From contig CM075103.1 in the NCBI GenBank assembly GCA_037576195.1, positions 15,190,001 through 15,254,000 of the forward strand: DNA of 64,000 nt, in the 5' to 3' direction. Below, piece after piece: positions 45,790 through 56,348 of this stretch. Position numbers and translations under genes: made by a program. The notes under the pieces are model-generated. The model made no database searches and was not told the DNA's origin. It saw nothing but the letters and a program-made list of their open reading frames with translations. The stretch's first letter is position 1. Each line of letters begins with the position of its first letter. The DNA comes from Phytoseiulus persimilis. Taxonomy: Eukaryota > Arthropoda > Arachnida > Mesostigmata > Phytoseiidae.

Positions 45790-45990
45790 GTATCGATTCC
45801 GTGGTCGATCCGACTATAGTTTTTGGAGTCTATTGAGGTCATCTCAAGTCTCGAGGGGTGCTTCCGGGGCCAATCTGATCATTACTTCCCAAGTCTGGAG
45901 GGGTGATCCTGGCACCAATCTGACCATTACTTCCCAAGTCTGGAGCAATAATTCTGGGACCAATCTGACCATTACTTCCCAAGTCTGGAG
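45790..45990 (-). repeat. 45-bp minisatellite, left block of the outer hAT
   Basis: About four to five units; the last ones read accaatctgaccattacttcc followed by caagtctggag at 45-bp steps. The array is cut by the nested hAT at 45991. Confidence 0.88.
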
Positions 45991-47583
45991 TAGACCTCGC
46001 AGAAAACCGCACCCCACGAAAACCGCGGTTTGCAGTTAATCGCAAATCCAAATCCTATATCCGCGGTTAAAAACCGACATTAACTGCAATTGATCAGTTT
46101 CGGATTCTCAAGCTCAAATGAATGATTTCTGTTGTAATATTCCACGGAATCTTCGACAATCTCAAATTAAAACCCGAACAACACGAAGCTTTATTGGATG
46201 TCTTGCGAGGTAACTTAGTTTAAAACCCGTGAAACATTCACGGAATCGATCTACGAATTTGTTATGGAGCTATAACACGGCTCCTAGCGCACAAGTGCTA
46301 GTTGACCGCCCAAGAAAGTTCACTCCGATCACAGACTTCGTTGACGACAGCTCGTCAGTAAGTCGTTTCATTCCCGGTATCACAAAGACCGGTTTGCGGT
46401 GGAGAGGCGATCCGATGACATCTACCAATTTTTCTGCTTTGATTCAGAGAGATATGAGCTTCGCAAGATGAAAATGTCGTCAAGCGTGCTTGCCTTCAGG
46501 CATGCTCTCTTCTCACCCAGCAGAAATCGAAGCACGCTAAAGTCGCGCTCCGCTTGAATCGATGTCGGCGGAATCGATCGTAGAATTTTTCGACACCGTG
46601 CGAGGAGAGGGCCCGGTCCTCCTCCCGTTATGAATAGAGCGAACTCTTGCTTGAGATTCCTCGAACTGATGGCCTGCCCCCCGGTTACGCGCATTTGCTG
46701 TATCAAGCTGTAGACGGACTCCCAGGTGACGCCGTGCTGTGAGGAAGGAAATGGAATAGGCGAGTGCTTTGAAAACGATATATATCGTACACAACGAAAC
46801 AGGTCGAATTTACATCGAGGAACGTACCGGCGACTCCCCATTTTCTTCAGACTCGTCTGAGATAGGGGTATCATCGACATCAATCAACTCTGCGAGTATA
46901 TTCAGGATCTCGCCTTCGGAAAGCATCCGTTGACCCAAGAGTCTCTCTAACTTGAAACCGTAACAATGGTCCTCCAAAACCGCAAGGACCCTCGAGTAAA
47001 TCGTTCTCCTCTTTACGATTTCTCCCTTGATATTTTCCAACAAATTTTCTGCCAACGTGGTTCCGTGATTCTCGAGGTCATTGATGCGCAAGGAAAATAC
47101 TCTGTCAGCATGAATGAGCGTTGCCTCCTCTTTACACAGAAGAAGGATTTCTCTCTTGAAGGGCGCAAGCAGGGCCGCGATCCTTTCTAAGGCATGCGCT
47201 TCGTTGACACTGATCGTGTTCCCATGACGTAAGAGGACGTTATTTAGGGCGGGCAGGGTTTTAAGAACCCGTTCCACCATCGCCAGGGTAGAATACCAAC
47301 GGGTCTTGCAATCAAGTTTCACCTTGAGCGCTCTGTTGTTGTACTCCGGTTTCGCTGTGATCGCCCTTATCTCATCCATTAAAATGGGCCTCTTCCGGAA
47401 GTCGCGAGCGATAATGAGGAGAAGGGACGAAGCGCATTCCACCCCAAAATGTGCACGAAAAATCCGAGATCTGAGTACCTGAAAACCGCGGTTATCAACC
47501 GCAAATCTCGCGGTTCTCCGCGGTTAATTGACCGCGATTTCTCGCGGTTTCCGAACCGCGGTTAAAAACCGCTGCAAGGTCTA
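45991..47583 (-). mobile_element. Nested hAT element
   Basis: The ends are TAGACCTCGCAG (left) and the inverse of TAGACCTTGCAG (right). The flanking 8-mers are gtctggag and gtccagag, six of eight alike and both of nTnnnnAn form. The left 8-mer is also part of the 45-bp unit, which fixes the order of insertions. Clusters of aaccgcggtt lie just inside both ends. It carries a transposase relic lacking its N-terminus. Confidence 0.85.
46422..47442 (-). pseudogene. hAT transposase, N-terminus missing
   Basis: The first frame (47442 to 46813) has LDCKTRWYSTLAMVERVLK, the TRWNST-type motif of hAT enzymes. The second frame (to 46425) has IPPTSIQAERDFSVLRFLLG with the late catalytic Glu, and STLDDIFILRSSYL of the C-terminal dimerisation domain. 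A frame change lies near 46815-46880. The BED finger and first Asp region are missing, with the right end of the element only about 140 bp away, so it is an internally deleted copy. Confidence 0.85.
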
Positions 47584-47586
47584 GTC

Positions 47587-47690
47587 CAGAGGTCGTCAAA
47601 CTGTGTGTCGCGACACACCAGGTTGCCGAGGGTGCCGAGTGTGTCGCGGTGTGTCGCGAGGTGTCGCTGGGTGCCAGGGGGGCAGAGAGT
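47587..47690 (+). repeat. Probable end of another hAT element with TGTCGCG repeats
   Basis: The sequence CAGAGGTCGTCAAACTGTGT, followed by several gtgtcgcg units, resembles terminal sequences of ZBED-type hAT elements. It lies between the nested hAT and the right 45-bp array. No second end is visible. Confidence 0.5.
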
Positions 47691-47950
47691 GTCGATCTGA
47701 CAATACTTTTGGGGCCCCGAAGAGGTGATTCCGGGGTCGATCTGACCATATTTCTGGGGGTCTATGGAGGTGATTCCGAGATCAATCTGACCAATACTGT
47801 CCAACTCTGGAGGGGTGATTCCGAGGCCAATCTGAGCATTACTTTCCAAGTCTCGAGGGGTGATTCCGGGACCAATCTGACCACACTCTTCCGAGTCTGG
47901 AGGGGTGATTCGAGGATCGACCTGACCATACTTTTCGGACTCTGAGAAGT
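47690..47950 (-). repeat. 45-bp minisatellite, right block of the outer hAT
   Basis: Five to six units at exact 45-bp steps (atctgaccatatttctgggg, tggaggtgattccgag). The period is 15 codons, which is why both strands give repetitive open frames here; these are not genes. Confidence 0.93.
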
Positions 47951-48051
47951 TGATTGTTCAGGTGATTGAATTCCACCGGGTCTGAATGAGGGTCCACGGG
48001 TCCGATACCCGGGTCCGGAGCCGGGTATCATACCCGGTTCTGCGACCCCTA

Positions 48052-48450
48052 GTCGGGACCCTCTCCACGTGAACAGCTGGTCCTAGCCAGAAAAGAGAAG
48101 GATTTCGCTTTCGACCATAACCCGGAAATGGCCTGACCAGGTTTGCCATCCAATACTTGAGTTCGGAATGAAATGGTTCTGGCGAAAAATGATTGCGGTT
48201 CATAGATCATGAATCGGCACAACACTGCCGCGGGACTCATTACCCCATCAGGAGTTCCCCACGCCCAAGCGATGGGGCGTAAGCCGTCTCTGTGAGGAAC
48301 ACTCTCAAGGATTAACACCCAGATAGCTTGCACCTCCATGGATTCGAATCGTGAGCAATTCCAAACCTTGAAACACTCACTGTGAATCATAGCAAAGCAC
48401 TTTGAACCACCGAAGCAGAGCTGAGATCGACACCGAATGTCGCTGCTCCA
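48052..48450. repeat. Right half of the unclassified dispersed repeat
   Basis: It matches 35856-36010 (cacgtgaacag, tggcctgaccagg, cccaagcgat-gggcgt) and 36272-36400 (attccaaacc, acactcactgtga, agcaaagcactt). It continues the repeat broken at 45652. Confidence 0.75.
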
Positions 48451-49749
48451 CGGATCTTCCTTTGGTTCGAATACTTGTCTGCTCCAAACAAGTAATCGCG
48501 GGACGAAAGCCCGCCTACTGCGGGGGCGCAAGATGATGGGCATCAAATGAGGATATCACGGAAGACTGCGAATAGGCGGCACATCATTCTGGAATGGAGT
48601 CATGGTTGGGAACAGAGACAGAGCGGTGGTCTTGAGGTTTCCGCGATTTTGGTGGGGCGGATGGGGAAAACTCCATGCTTGCTCCTTATGTCAGCATGAT
48701 GGAAATATCTGCAGGGTCATCACACTTTTGTGTGCCACAAGTGGAAAGTATACGGTTTCAAGGTCTGAGGCAACAAAATTCCTGCTAACTACCATTTCAG
48801 ATGAATAATGAGAACGGTTCACCCAACAGTTTGAACGGATTCCCGGGCCGAATTCGAGTTCATCTGAACCTTCCGACTGTAGTCTGGAGCGCCTCTTGGC
48901 TTCCAGGATTCTGACGATTTCAGGAAGCTGTCTCGGTGGGTTCACTCCTGTGGATCTCAAGCCGACGCTTAAGCCCTTCGGAGCACTCCTGTCTACTTAA
49001 GAGTCGAAGCTCCTGCACTAGAGTGAACTCCGCTTCATCTGCAAGTTTGTGAAATGGGCTCTTAACCATTAGGTGGGGCATTCTATCTAGTTATATCAGG
49101 GGATCAGAGCCCTACTCTTGCTCGATTCCATAGGGCTCCCGACTCCCGTTCGATCTGGCCCAATAAAGAATGGAATGCAGAAGGTGCGGCTCAAATAATC
49201 TCAGCAGGAATGATATTGTGCCCAAGGATGCTTCATTGAGAATCAGGTGTGCACTTCGGTGGTTGGGATCCGATGTCGTGGCACCATCTCGAAACTGAGC
49301 CCAATCTTTGCGGTTTCAGCAGATGATGGAGGGACGAAGCTTTCCGCACCGGAGTGAGGGAGATTCAATGGGGCCAGCTCATTCAACTATCGGCACTATG
49401 GAATGGTCCGGTGCGCCAATTGTAATCCAAAGACATCGGAACTGCCGTTCAGGAGCCAGGCATGAGCAGCCAGTTTCTGTGGCTTCTGAAATCTGCAACT
49501 TCGCATATGAGCTATATGCCCGTAAGTCTCCAAAAGCATGAATCGATCTGGAATTGACATAGAGTGAAGGTATTGGTCACAGCCATCGAACATGAGTATA
49601 TCTTCACCGAAAGAGGGTGGTCTCACACAATGCTCGCTCGACTCGAGCGAGTAGGACAAACTCCTCGAAGCTGGTCCAATGCCGGCGCTCTATACCCAGA
49701 ACTATCGGAATGAAGAATGCTTGAATACTTCCACAAATTTTTCGTCATC
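48451..49749. other. Intergenic stretch without a supported gene
   Basis: Only short frames without motifs. Confidence 0.35.
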
Positions 49750-49755
49750 TTTATT
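49750..49755 (-). terminator. Polyadenylation signal of zinc-finger gene 2
   Basis: AATAAA on the minus strand about 115 bases after the stop codon, in the same place as in gene 1. Confidence 0.68.
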
Positions 49756-49869
49756 TACATATTAGACATGAATAATACCTCGTTGCTCTTGAAACCCTCT
49801 ATGAGTCGTCACACAGGCACTTTCTGCAGTGAATCATGACCCAGTTTGCTCGTGGATAATTTTGAGGTC

Positions 49870-50253
49870 TTACTTGGAGGTCGAGGAGCCGTCTCCTTGA
49901 AGATCGTCCGATTTCCTCAAGTGCGTATGCATGTGAGCTTTTAGCGTCCTGTTGAGACTGAAATCTCTTCCACATTGTTCACAACGGTACAGGACTTTTG
50001 CGTTGTGGACGAGCAGGTGCCTCTTGAGACGAGCGTTTTCTCTGAAGGTGGCGGAACAGTGAGGGCAAGAGTGCGGCTGCTCTCTTGTGTGTTTCAGCAA
50101 ATGGCGATCAAGATTGTAATCGTTGCAGAAAACTGCTCCGCACTCTTCACAAGTTGGTTTTTCCTCAGGGAGGTAATGAGAGCGGTGGTGAACAGTCAAT
50201 TTATAAATGCTGTAAAAGCACTCGCCACACAAGTTGCACAGGTGAATATTCAT
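49870..50253 (-). CDS. C2H2 zinc-finger protein 2
   Basis: The 127-residue protein has four C2H2 fingers at about 6-26, 35-55, 63-83 and 91-111, then a short tail ending GDGSSTSK. It is a likely nuclear DNA-binding protein. The start MNIHLCNLCGECFYS matches gene 1 (MDIHACEECGENFYS), and an alternative ATG lies two codons before (50259). Compared with gene 1, two middle fingers are lacking, so the two copies would read different DNA sites. The longer open frame to 50352 has no motif. No introns are seen. Confidence 0.87.
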   Translation of the reverse strand: MNIHLCNLCGECFYSIYKLTVHHRSHYLPEEKPTCEECGAVFCNDYNLDRHLLKHTREQPHSCPHCSATFRENARLKRHLLVHNAKVLYRCEQCGRDFSLNRTLKAHMHTHLRKSDDLQGDGSSTSK

Positions 50254-50259
50254 CTTCAT

Positions 50260-51505
50260 TCGTGTTGGCGATGGATGCAGTGCGGAAGCACCCAGAACTT
50301 CACCGGCGCGCTCAGCTCGATCGCCGAGATGGATCATCTGATTGCATCCCACGATGAAACGACGTCACGCACTCAGCGACACTTTCATCACCATGTGTTC
50401 TGCTCTGGTCATTGTTTACAATTCTTCCAGCGGAGGGAAGGGAGTGAAAGTTCACGCTCTAATACTAAGGCCAGCTCTCGCTCAATTCAGATGGATAGAC
50501 GATGTGGCCAGCGGAGAGTGAGGTGTGAGCATCCAAACGTGATGAGAATAAAAGCAGGGGAGGCTTTATTCTTCGACTCAAGTTTTTTTTCTATGGATGG
50601 CCAGACCCTGAGCACGATGATCGGTGGCGCAACGAAACACCCGCTCGACCGTTTGCCGATTGTCTTGGAGTTTCAGATCGCCAAGACAATCTAGATGAGT
50701 TCCATGGTTGGGCGAAAAATGGATGATGCTCTTAGCAGCAGGCTTCAAGCTTATACTCTCGGGAAATTTGTTCGTGATCGGAGTCGACTCCAGAGGAGAG
50801 GGCACAACGTCGTCCATCTCGATTGACGGTTTTCGTGTAGTGTGCCCAGGCTCGGCGTTCTCTGTCGACCCTCAGTCTGGCATACAGGGAATCCCCGAAG
50901 TACGAGCGTAACGAGCTCGCGTCGTTATGGCTGGGGAACGCCTTGAAGATGACCTGGGAGGCGCGCAGAGGATATTGGGATGTTCTTCTGTATCTCGACG
51001 ATCTATGCCTCGATAACCGGAGAATTCAAGGGCACGGGAGGGCAGCTCGAGGAAAAGATGTTCTTCACCCTCACTCTTGACGAATCTGTATGCAACCTCA
51101 ACTGGTAACATATCGGTGACTCCATTGGAACCGGTAGAGTTTCGTCGTTTCTCTTTTCGCGAGAAAGGGAGAGACGGACGAGCTCCTTCCGGCTCCGACA
51201 GTGGAGTACCCGCATGAGCAGGGGCCATCATAGGTCGAACACTGCATAGGGATGGGAAACAAAGCGCCTTATTTCCTCCAACCTTGATGGCTTCCTTCGT
51301 GAGTAAGAAAGCTGAAAGAGCTCGAGCTTTGTTTCGGAACCAATGAGCCGTCCTCCGGTGTGAATTCTGTTTCTGCATCGCCTCACATTCATTTCAACAT
51401 GGTTACCCGTGCCTCAAAAATCTCGAGATCTCTCGCCTCTAACCGTTCATTCAACCTCCTCCTACAGCGCACCTAGGCACCTTGTGGTGTTTGACGCAGA
51501 ATCCC
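50260..51505. other. Upstream flank of zinc-finger gene 2
   Basis: The part at 50393-50460 resembles the upstream part of gene 1. A minus-strand frame at 50872-51378 has no motif I know; it follows the integrase relic in its own direction and may be part of the same retroelement. Confidence 0.35.
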
Positions 51506-52133
51506 TCAATATTCTCGCCGAAATAGTGGCATTCCCCAGATGAGCGGCCCCTCTGCGCCCTCTTGTACGGAATTCGCCGGCAGTATCGCGGTTTTCTGAT
51601 GCGGACCCACTGCATAAGTGCTAGCTCTCACTTCTCTGGCGCTCATCGACGATCGGCATACTCTTTCTGTTGAAGCTGCTCCTGCTAGACCCTTCCACGC
51701 GACCCCTTGCGCTCTTTGCCCATTGAAGATTCTTCTGTTGTCGCTTGCGGGGTAACGCTGTACGTTCCAACCGTCTGGGCCACTCTGGCTGCTGCATCGC
51801 CTCCCAGGATCGACGCCGTTTTGGAGAGTTCTCTCGGCGTACGGTTGAATCTTTCCGACAACACACTCGCTATTGGATCTGGTTTTCTGGTGTGCAATGC
51901 CCCGTCCAGCCAAGACGGACCCGAAAACTTCACTGATTAACTGTAGACCGTCATCTATGACGATGCACTCTGAGACCCCCTCTCGTTTGAACAGTCTCTG
52001 GGACAGTCTTCTTCTTCTTTTTCGCAACAACTCAACCTCGACCCACTTGGAGTAATAATCAACCACCACCAACGCGAATCGATGCTGCTGCCCGGCCGCA
52101 GTCAGTTCGAAAGTTCCTGAGCGTGCTTGTAGT
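51506..52133 (-). pseudogene. LTR-retrotransposon (Ty3-like) integrase fragment, broken
   Basis: On the minus strand it reads VVVDYYSKWVEVELLRK (first catalytic Asp), ECIVIDDGLQLISEVF (second Asp; Asn of the usual DNG is Asp), then in another frame SERFNRTPRELSKTASILGG and TVGTYSVTPQATTEESSMG (the region after the third acid). Frameshifts separate them. The upstream side stops where the element at 52134 begins, so that element may have inserted into the integrase. No LTR or reverse transcriptase was found. Confidence 0.8.
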
Positions 52134-53034
52134 TAGGGGTCGCAAAAAAACCGCCAAGCGGGACCGCGGAACCGCGGTTCTGCCCCGGAGTCGCGATTAC
52201 CCGCGGTTCCTGGCGATTACCCGCGGGTAGCCGCTGCGAGCCCGCGGTTACCTCCGGTTCCTAGGGATTATCCGCCGGTAGCCGCCAAGAGTCCGCGGTC
52301 CCTGGCGTTTATCCGCGGGTACCCAACAGTCCGGTGGCTACCCGATGGTCTACGAGCTCATCTCTGGCGCCATCATCCATGAAGCGATCACAAAACCCTC
52401 TCTTTAATCGCTCATATGAGCCTCATGAAATCGCTCGTGCCTATGGAGAAGCACGGAAAGACAGACTTGATTTTTCTTCCGGAACGTGCGCGTTGTATGA
52501 TTGACAGACCGAAAATTTACGGGATCGGCGCGCATAATTTATTGTTTTCGAGTCGCTCGAGTCGTGAAACTAAATCGAGTTTAACGGAGTTCTGGTCCAA
52601 TACAATTTTGCCTCGAGTTCTCAGTGGCCTCGCTGGATTGCTTTGTAGTCGAAGGCTTTCCGAACGATGAAGATGTCGTCTAAAGTCGACTGCCTCATTC
52701 GTGTGCGGTTTTTGCCGATGACAAAGTTCAACAGGCTGAACGCTCCACATCTTGTGGAAGCTGCCATAGACTAAGCTGCTAGACAAGGGGTCATTGGTCT
52801 ATAATACTGAGAAGCCGTCAGTTGCCAGGCTCCCCAACAGACGAGAACCTGAAAACCGCGGTCTGCGGGCTCCCGCGGGTAGACCGCGGGTACCCGCCAG
52901 GACCAGCGAGAACCCGCGGGTTGCGGGTATTGCCCGCGGTCTCGAGGGAGGTCCGCAACCCGCGGGTCATACCCGCGTCCAAGGGAGACCTCGCGGTTCC
53001 GCGGTTCCGCTTGGCGGTATTTTTGCGATCCCTA
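52134..53034 (-). mobile_element. hAT-type deletion derivative with long inverted ends
   Basis: About 43 bp at each end are inverted copies with four mismatches (TAGGGGTCGCAAAAA ... TTTTTGCGATCCCTA). The start TAGGGRTCGCA is shared with the outer hAT at 45653. Many degenerate ccgcgggtta-type repeats fill the subterminal parts. A relic at about 52640-52760 on the minus strand reads FVIGKNRTRMRQSTLDDIFI, close to FLLGEKRACLKASTLDDIFI of the hAT at 46422. No clear 8-bp duplication remains. Confidence 0.78.
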
Positions 53035-53184
53035 CTCCGTGGAGCAAAGATCACTGATTGTTGATTTTTGTCTTCCATGCACCTCCATGCAATGGAAGCC
53101 CCTTCGCGGGCTCGTAGCGACTGGAGAGGGAACCGGGGATGTACAGTCAATTTCGCATCACTGGATTCCGAGGACACTCTTCTG

Positions 53185-53265
53185 GCTTGGTCAGATGACC
53201 CGGGCCGATCCTGGAACCACCTCTCTGGGCCCCGAAAAGTGTGGTCAAATCGCGATCTACCTCTC
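53185..53265 (+). repeat. Two degenerate 45-bp units
   Basis: The bases ggccgatcctggaaccacct and gtggtcaaatcgcgatctac are recognisable units of the dispersed 45-bp repeat. Confidence 0.6.
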
Positions 53266-53519
53266 CAGTATCCCCAGAGAAGAGAGACAGGAAAACACCC
53301 ATCTCAAACCATGACGAGTCACCCACAAACAGACATTCGAGGTGTTCCCCAGAATCATAGTTGAAGTTGGTCATGGACTGATTCTGGCATCATTGTGAGA
53401 CACCTTGATTTGGCCACACCACAAGAACAGAACCGGCACTGCCGAGTCGATTTATCGGAAAGACCTCATCGAAGTCTGGGAACAAGCCTCTGAGAATAAG
53501 TTCAATGTAAATATGCATC

Positions 53520-54459
53520 ATGACTTTTCAAAGAATGTTCACCTTGTTCACAGTCGCTCTTGAACGTCATAGAAGCAGTCGCGGAGTACCATGTTTGGGA
53601 GGAAACAGAGGAAAGTGTTGGCTGTTCAACAAAACGCCAACATCATCGAAGATCTGGAGGATGGCGCGTCGAGGTAATCGTTGGAATATGAGTATGGTGT
53701 AACAGGGTCCATTATCTTTCATCTGAAGAAAACTTCCGAGGCCATTGTAGCGTTCATGACCACTCACCAACACATGGCGGCAGAGACGGAATCGATCTTC
53801 GAGGCTGAGAAGTATGACACGGACTTCGTCTATAATGCTGATGAGACAGGACTGTTGTACGAGGCACTCCCTAGCAAATACCTGGTGGCGTATCGCGAGC
53901 AATCAGCACCGGGCCACAAGTACAGCAAAGAACGTGTCACGGTTATGGGTGTGCGCCAACGCAACTGGAACTATCAGTATTAAATACTGGAACTGGATCA
54001 GAAGATCGAAGAATCCGAGATACTTCAAGTTTGAGAAGCTGGCGTTAGTGTACAGGAGCCAGACCCTGGCATGGATCACACGATACATTTTCACAGTTTG
54101 ATATGAAAACACGTTCTCACCGGCAGTGAAGAAGAATCGTGAGTCCTCAGGGAAACGAGGCAGAGTCTCGCGAGCAACGATCACCGAGCGGCCAGGAACA
54201 TCGGGAAGACATTCCGCGTGAGTGAAAGATTCGAGGAATGTTACACGGACAATGTTGAAGAATGGCTGGGATGCCATGCATCATTCCCATTTTCCCCGTT
54301 TTGCAGGACAATGAAATGATCCAAGACGCATCCCATATTTCTGAAGATGAGATGAAGATGGAAGAAGAGAACTTTCCTCCACCTCCATCAGCCGCGGAAG
54401 CCCACGAGGCGTCTCACGTGGCGTTGAGGTGGCGTGAGGCTAGAGAGACAAGGAGGTAG
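53520..54459 (+). pseudogene. Tigger/jerky-type transposase, broken
   Basis: Pieces are FVYNADETGLLYEALPS (first catalytic Asp), SAPGHKYSKERVTVM, then in another frame CANATGTISI and SKNPRYFKFEKLALVYRSQ, and near the end NVEEWLGCDASFP and the acidic DNEMIQDASHISEDEMKMEEE. This is the usual order for Tigger-like proteins. The segment with the second and third Asp (LLLDNAPGH and later) is missing. It is another lineage than the intact enzyme at 42700. Confidence 0.8.
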
Positions 54460-54945
54460 TGAAGAGCACGTCCTGATTCGTCTGGCATATCTGCGAGCAA
54501 TGGGGAACACTTCGAATGTCCGTTCAACAGTTTTCGTCAGGTGACTCGTCATGGCTGGAGAAGGGGTGTTTTCCAACGTGAAAACGTTTTCATCGAATAC
54601 TGTGAGGGGGCAGTCTCCACCTGCTCCGTCATTTAAGGCACTCATTTAAGGAAGTCTTGTATCAGATTTTGGTGCTGCTCTGGCGAGCGTGAGTGAGTCT
54701 AGTGCATTAATTTGTCTACTTCCTCGAGAATCTGTGAAGTTGGCATAAATAACTGTTCCATTTGGTTGCGAATTGGTGCGAGAGAGCGGGTTCTTCGGGA
54801 AGAAGCCGATTTTTATGAGCTATCTCCGACACAGCAGTCGTTCTATAGTTGAATCATTCGGCTCGAGAGTATTTTTGTTCGAACCAACTGAATTTTGGTG
54901 ATTCGGGTAGGAAATTCAAATGCGAGGGCAGAAAAGAGCTGTGGG
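54460..54945. other. Intergenic stretch without a supported gene
   Basis: Short frames only. Confidence 0.35.
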
Positions 54946-55926
54946 CTGCAGAGGGCCTGCCGGGATAAGCGCCCCACCAGAGAAAATCGATTTCTGAAAA
55001 CTTAAAATGCTCATTTCTCGAGAACCAGTGGAACTACGGCGCCGATAAAAAGCCGTTGTGAAGCTCTTTTCGAGCGTCGGAGGCAGCGGGTCCCGGAAAC
55101 TCCTCGTCCAGTTTTAGGAAAATTGAAAACTTGTTGGTTACCCCGGAAGGAGAAGGCTGACCACAATCTCAGATATCGCTAAAAGTACTCCCCTCCATTG
55201 TCTACTCGCGAAGCAAGTTCATCGCGATGCGAGTTTGCGGGGCCGAGAGATCACCAGTTGAACATCGGCGATGGAGCGGTTTTCCCCCAGAACTCGCTTG
55301 AAACCCAGCACAAAAATGGATAGAAGTAATCGGATCAAGTCATCTATCTAGAAATAATGGCAAGATCGATCCCGGAATCACCCTCCCAGACTCGTAAAAG
55401 TATGCTCAGATCGGTCCCAGAATCACCATTCCAGACTTGGGAAAGTGTGCTCAGATTTGTCCCGAAATCACCCCGATTGACCCTAAGAAGTATGGTTAGT
55501 GAGTCAGCATGCTCAGGAACAAATCTGAGCATAGTTTTCCGAAACTGGGAGAGGTGATTCCGGGATTGATCAGGGGAAACCCGCTTCACCGCCGAGGTTC
55601 AACTGTGGATATCTCGGCCCCGCAAACTCGCATTGGGATGAAACTTGCTCTGCGAGTAGATGATGAAGGGGAGTACTTTTAGAGATATCTGAGTAAGTGA
55701 CCAGCCTTCTCCTCCCGGGTGAACCAACGAGTTTTCAATTTTCCTCAACTGGCAGAGAGGTTTCCGAGACTCGCTGCATCCGGCGTTGCCCTTGAGAAGA
55801 GTTTCGCAACGCTCGGTTTATCAGCTCTGTAGCCCCACTGGTTCTCGAGATATGAGCATTTCAAGTCCCCAAAAATCGTTGGTTGGGCCGATGCCCCCTA
55901 TGTTATCCCGGCAGACCCTTTCTGCT
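54946..55926. mobile_element. Foldback element D with 45-bp repeats in the loop
   Basis: Arms of about 340 bp (54946-55285 and 55580-55926) are inverted copies of each other (shared ctgccgggata, aaaatgctcat/aaatgctcat, tctcgagaaccagtgg, aaaagtactcccct, cgcaaactcgca, all inverted). The loop between them carries 45-bp units first in one direction (55356-55495) and then in the other (55510-55570). The architecture repeats that of the Tigger-like element, without a transposase. Confidence 0.82.
55340..55575. repeat. 45-bp units in the loop of foldback D, in both directions
   Basis: Units aagatcgatcccggaatcac and gctcagatcggtcccagaat at 45-bp steps; after about 55500 the inverse appears (aaatctgagcatagttttcc, ggtgattccgggattgatc). 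Confidence 0.85.
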
Positions 55927-56348
55927 CAAGTCCGAGTCTCGAGGCAAGATTTCATGAGTTATAGGATGGGATAGGACAGGTGAAGAACAAACGATCAGAG
56001 GTCGTGGGCTAACGAAGCAAAATTACGGCAGTGAGAAATCGGTATTCGGACAGAACACAGACGATGGTTTCCTCAAAGCACTATGTGAGATCCATTGCTC
56101 ACGGAATGACGACACCGGTATTCAGTGTGGATCCTTGTGGTTATTACGGGTTGACTCCGTCACTTCTCCACTCTCTTCGTGGTATCTTTACTCAATCATT
56201 CACGCACACCTCATTCATCATCTCTCATGTATTCTCGCGGGTGTCTCCACCTCCTCTACTGACTACTGACTACCCTCTCCAGCACAGCTGCCGCCGCTGG
56301 GTGGTCTCTCAAGACTTTTCTCTCTTTAGAATGCGACACTCGACCACG
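55927..56348. other. Intergenic stretch, TCTC-rich on the plus strand
   Basis: A plus-strand frame starts at 56031 and overlaps the zinc-knuckle ORF on the other strand; I take it as a shadow. Nothing else supported. Confidence 0.35.

Larger units (their letters stand above)
45653..48051. mobile_element. Outer hAT element with 45-bp arrays, carrying a nested hAT
   Basis: The ends TAGGGGTCGCAGAACCGGGT (left) and its inverse (right, ending acccggttctgcgaccccta) are near-perfect inverted repeats. The flanking 8-mers gtcaggac (45645-45652) and gtcgggac (48052-48059) differ by one base and fit nTnnnnAn. The element holds 45-bp arrays at about 45790-45990 and 47690-47950, both in the same direction, and a second hAT between them. 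No transposase of its own is seen. Confidence 0.85.

Noticed and set aside
47649-47945. Open frames with a 15-residue repeat (also at 40513, 45833, 55344, 63356, 63604)
   Set aside because: They come from the 45-bp period of a minisatellite; no start context and the frames drift between arrays.
50872-51378. 168-residue minus-strand frame as a gag or env gene
   Set aside because: No cysteine knuckle, membrane segment or other motif; only its place next to the integrase relic suggests a link.
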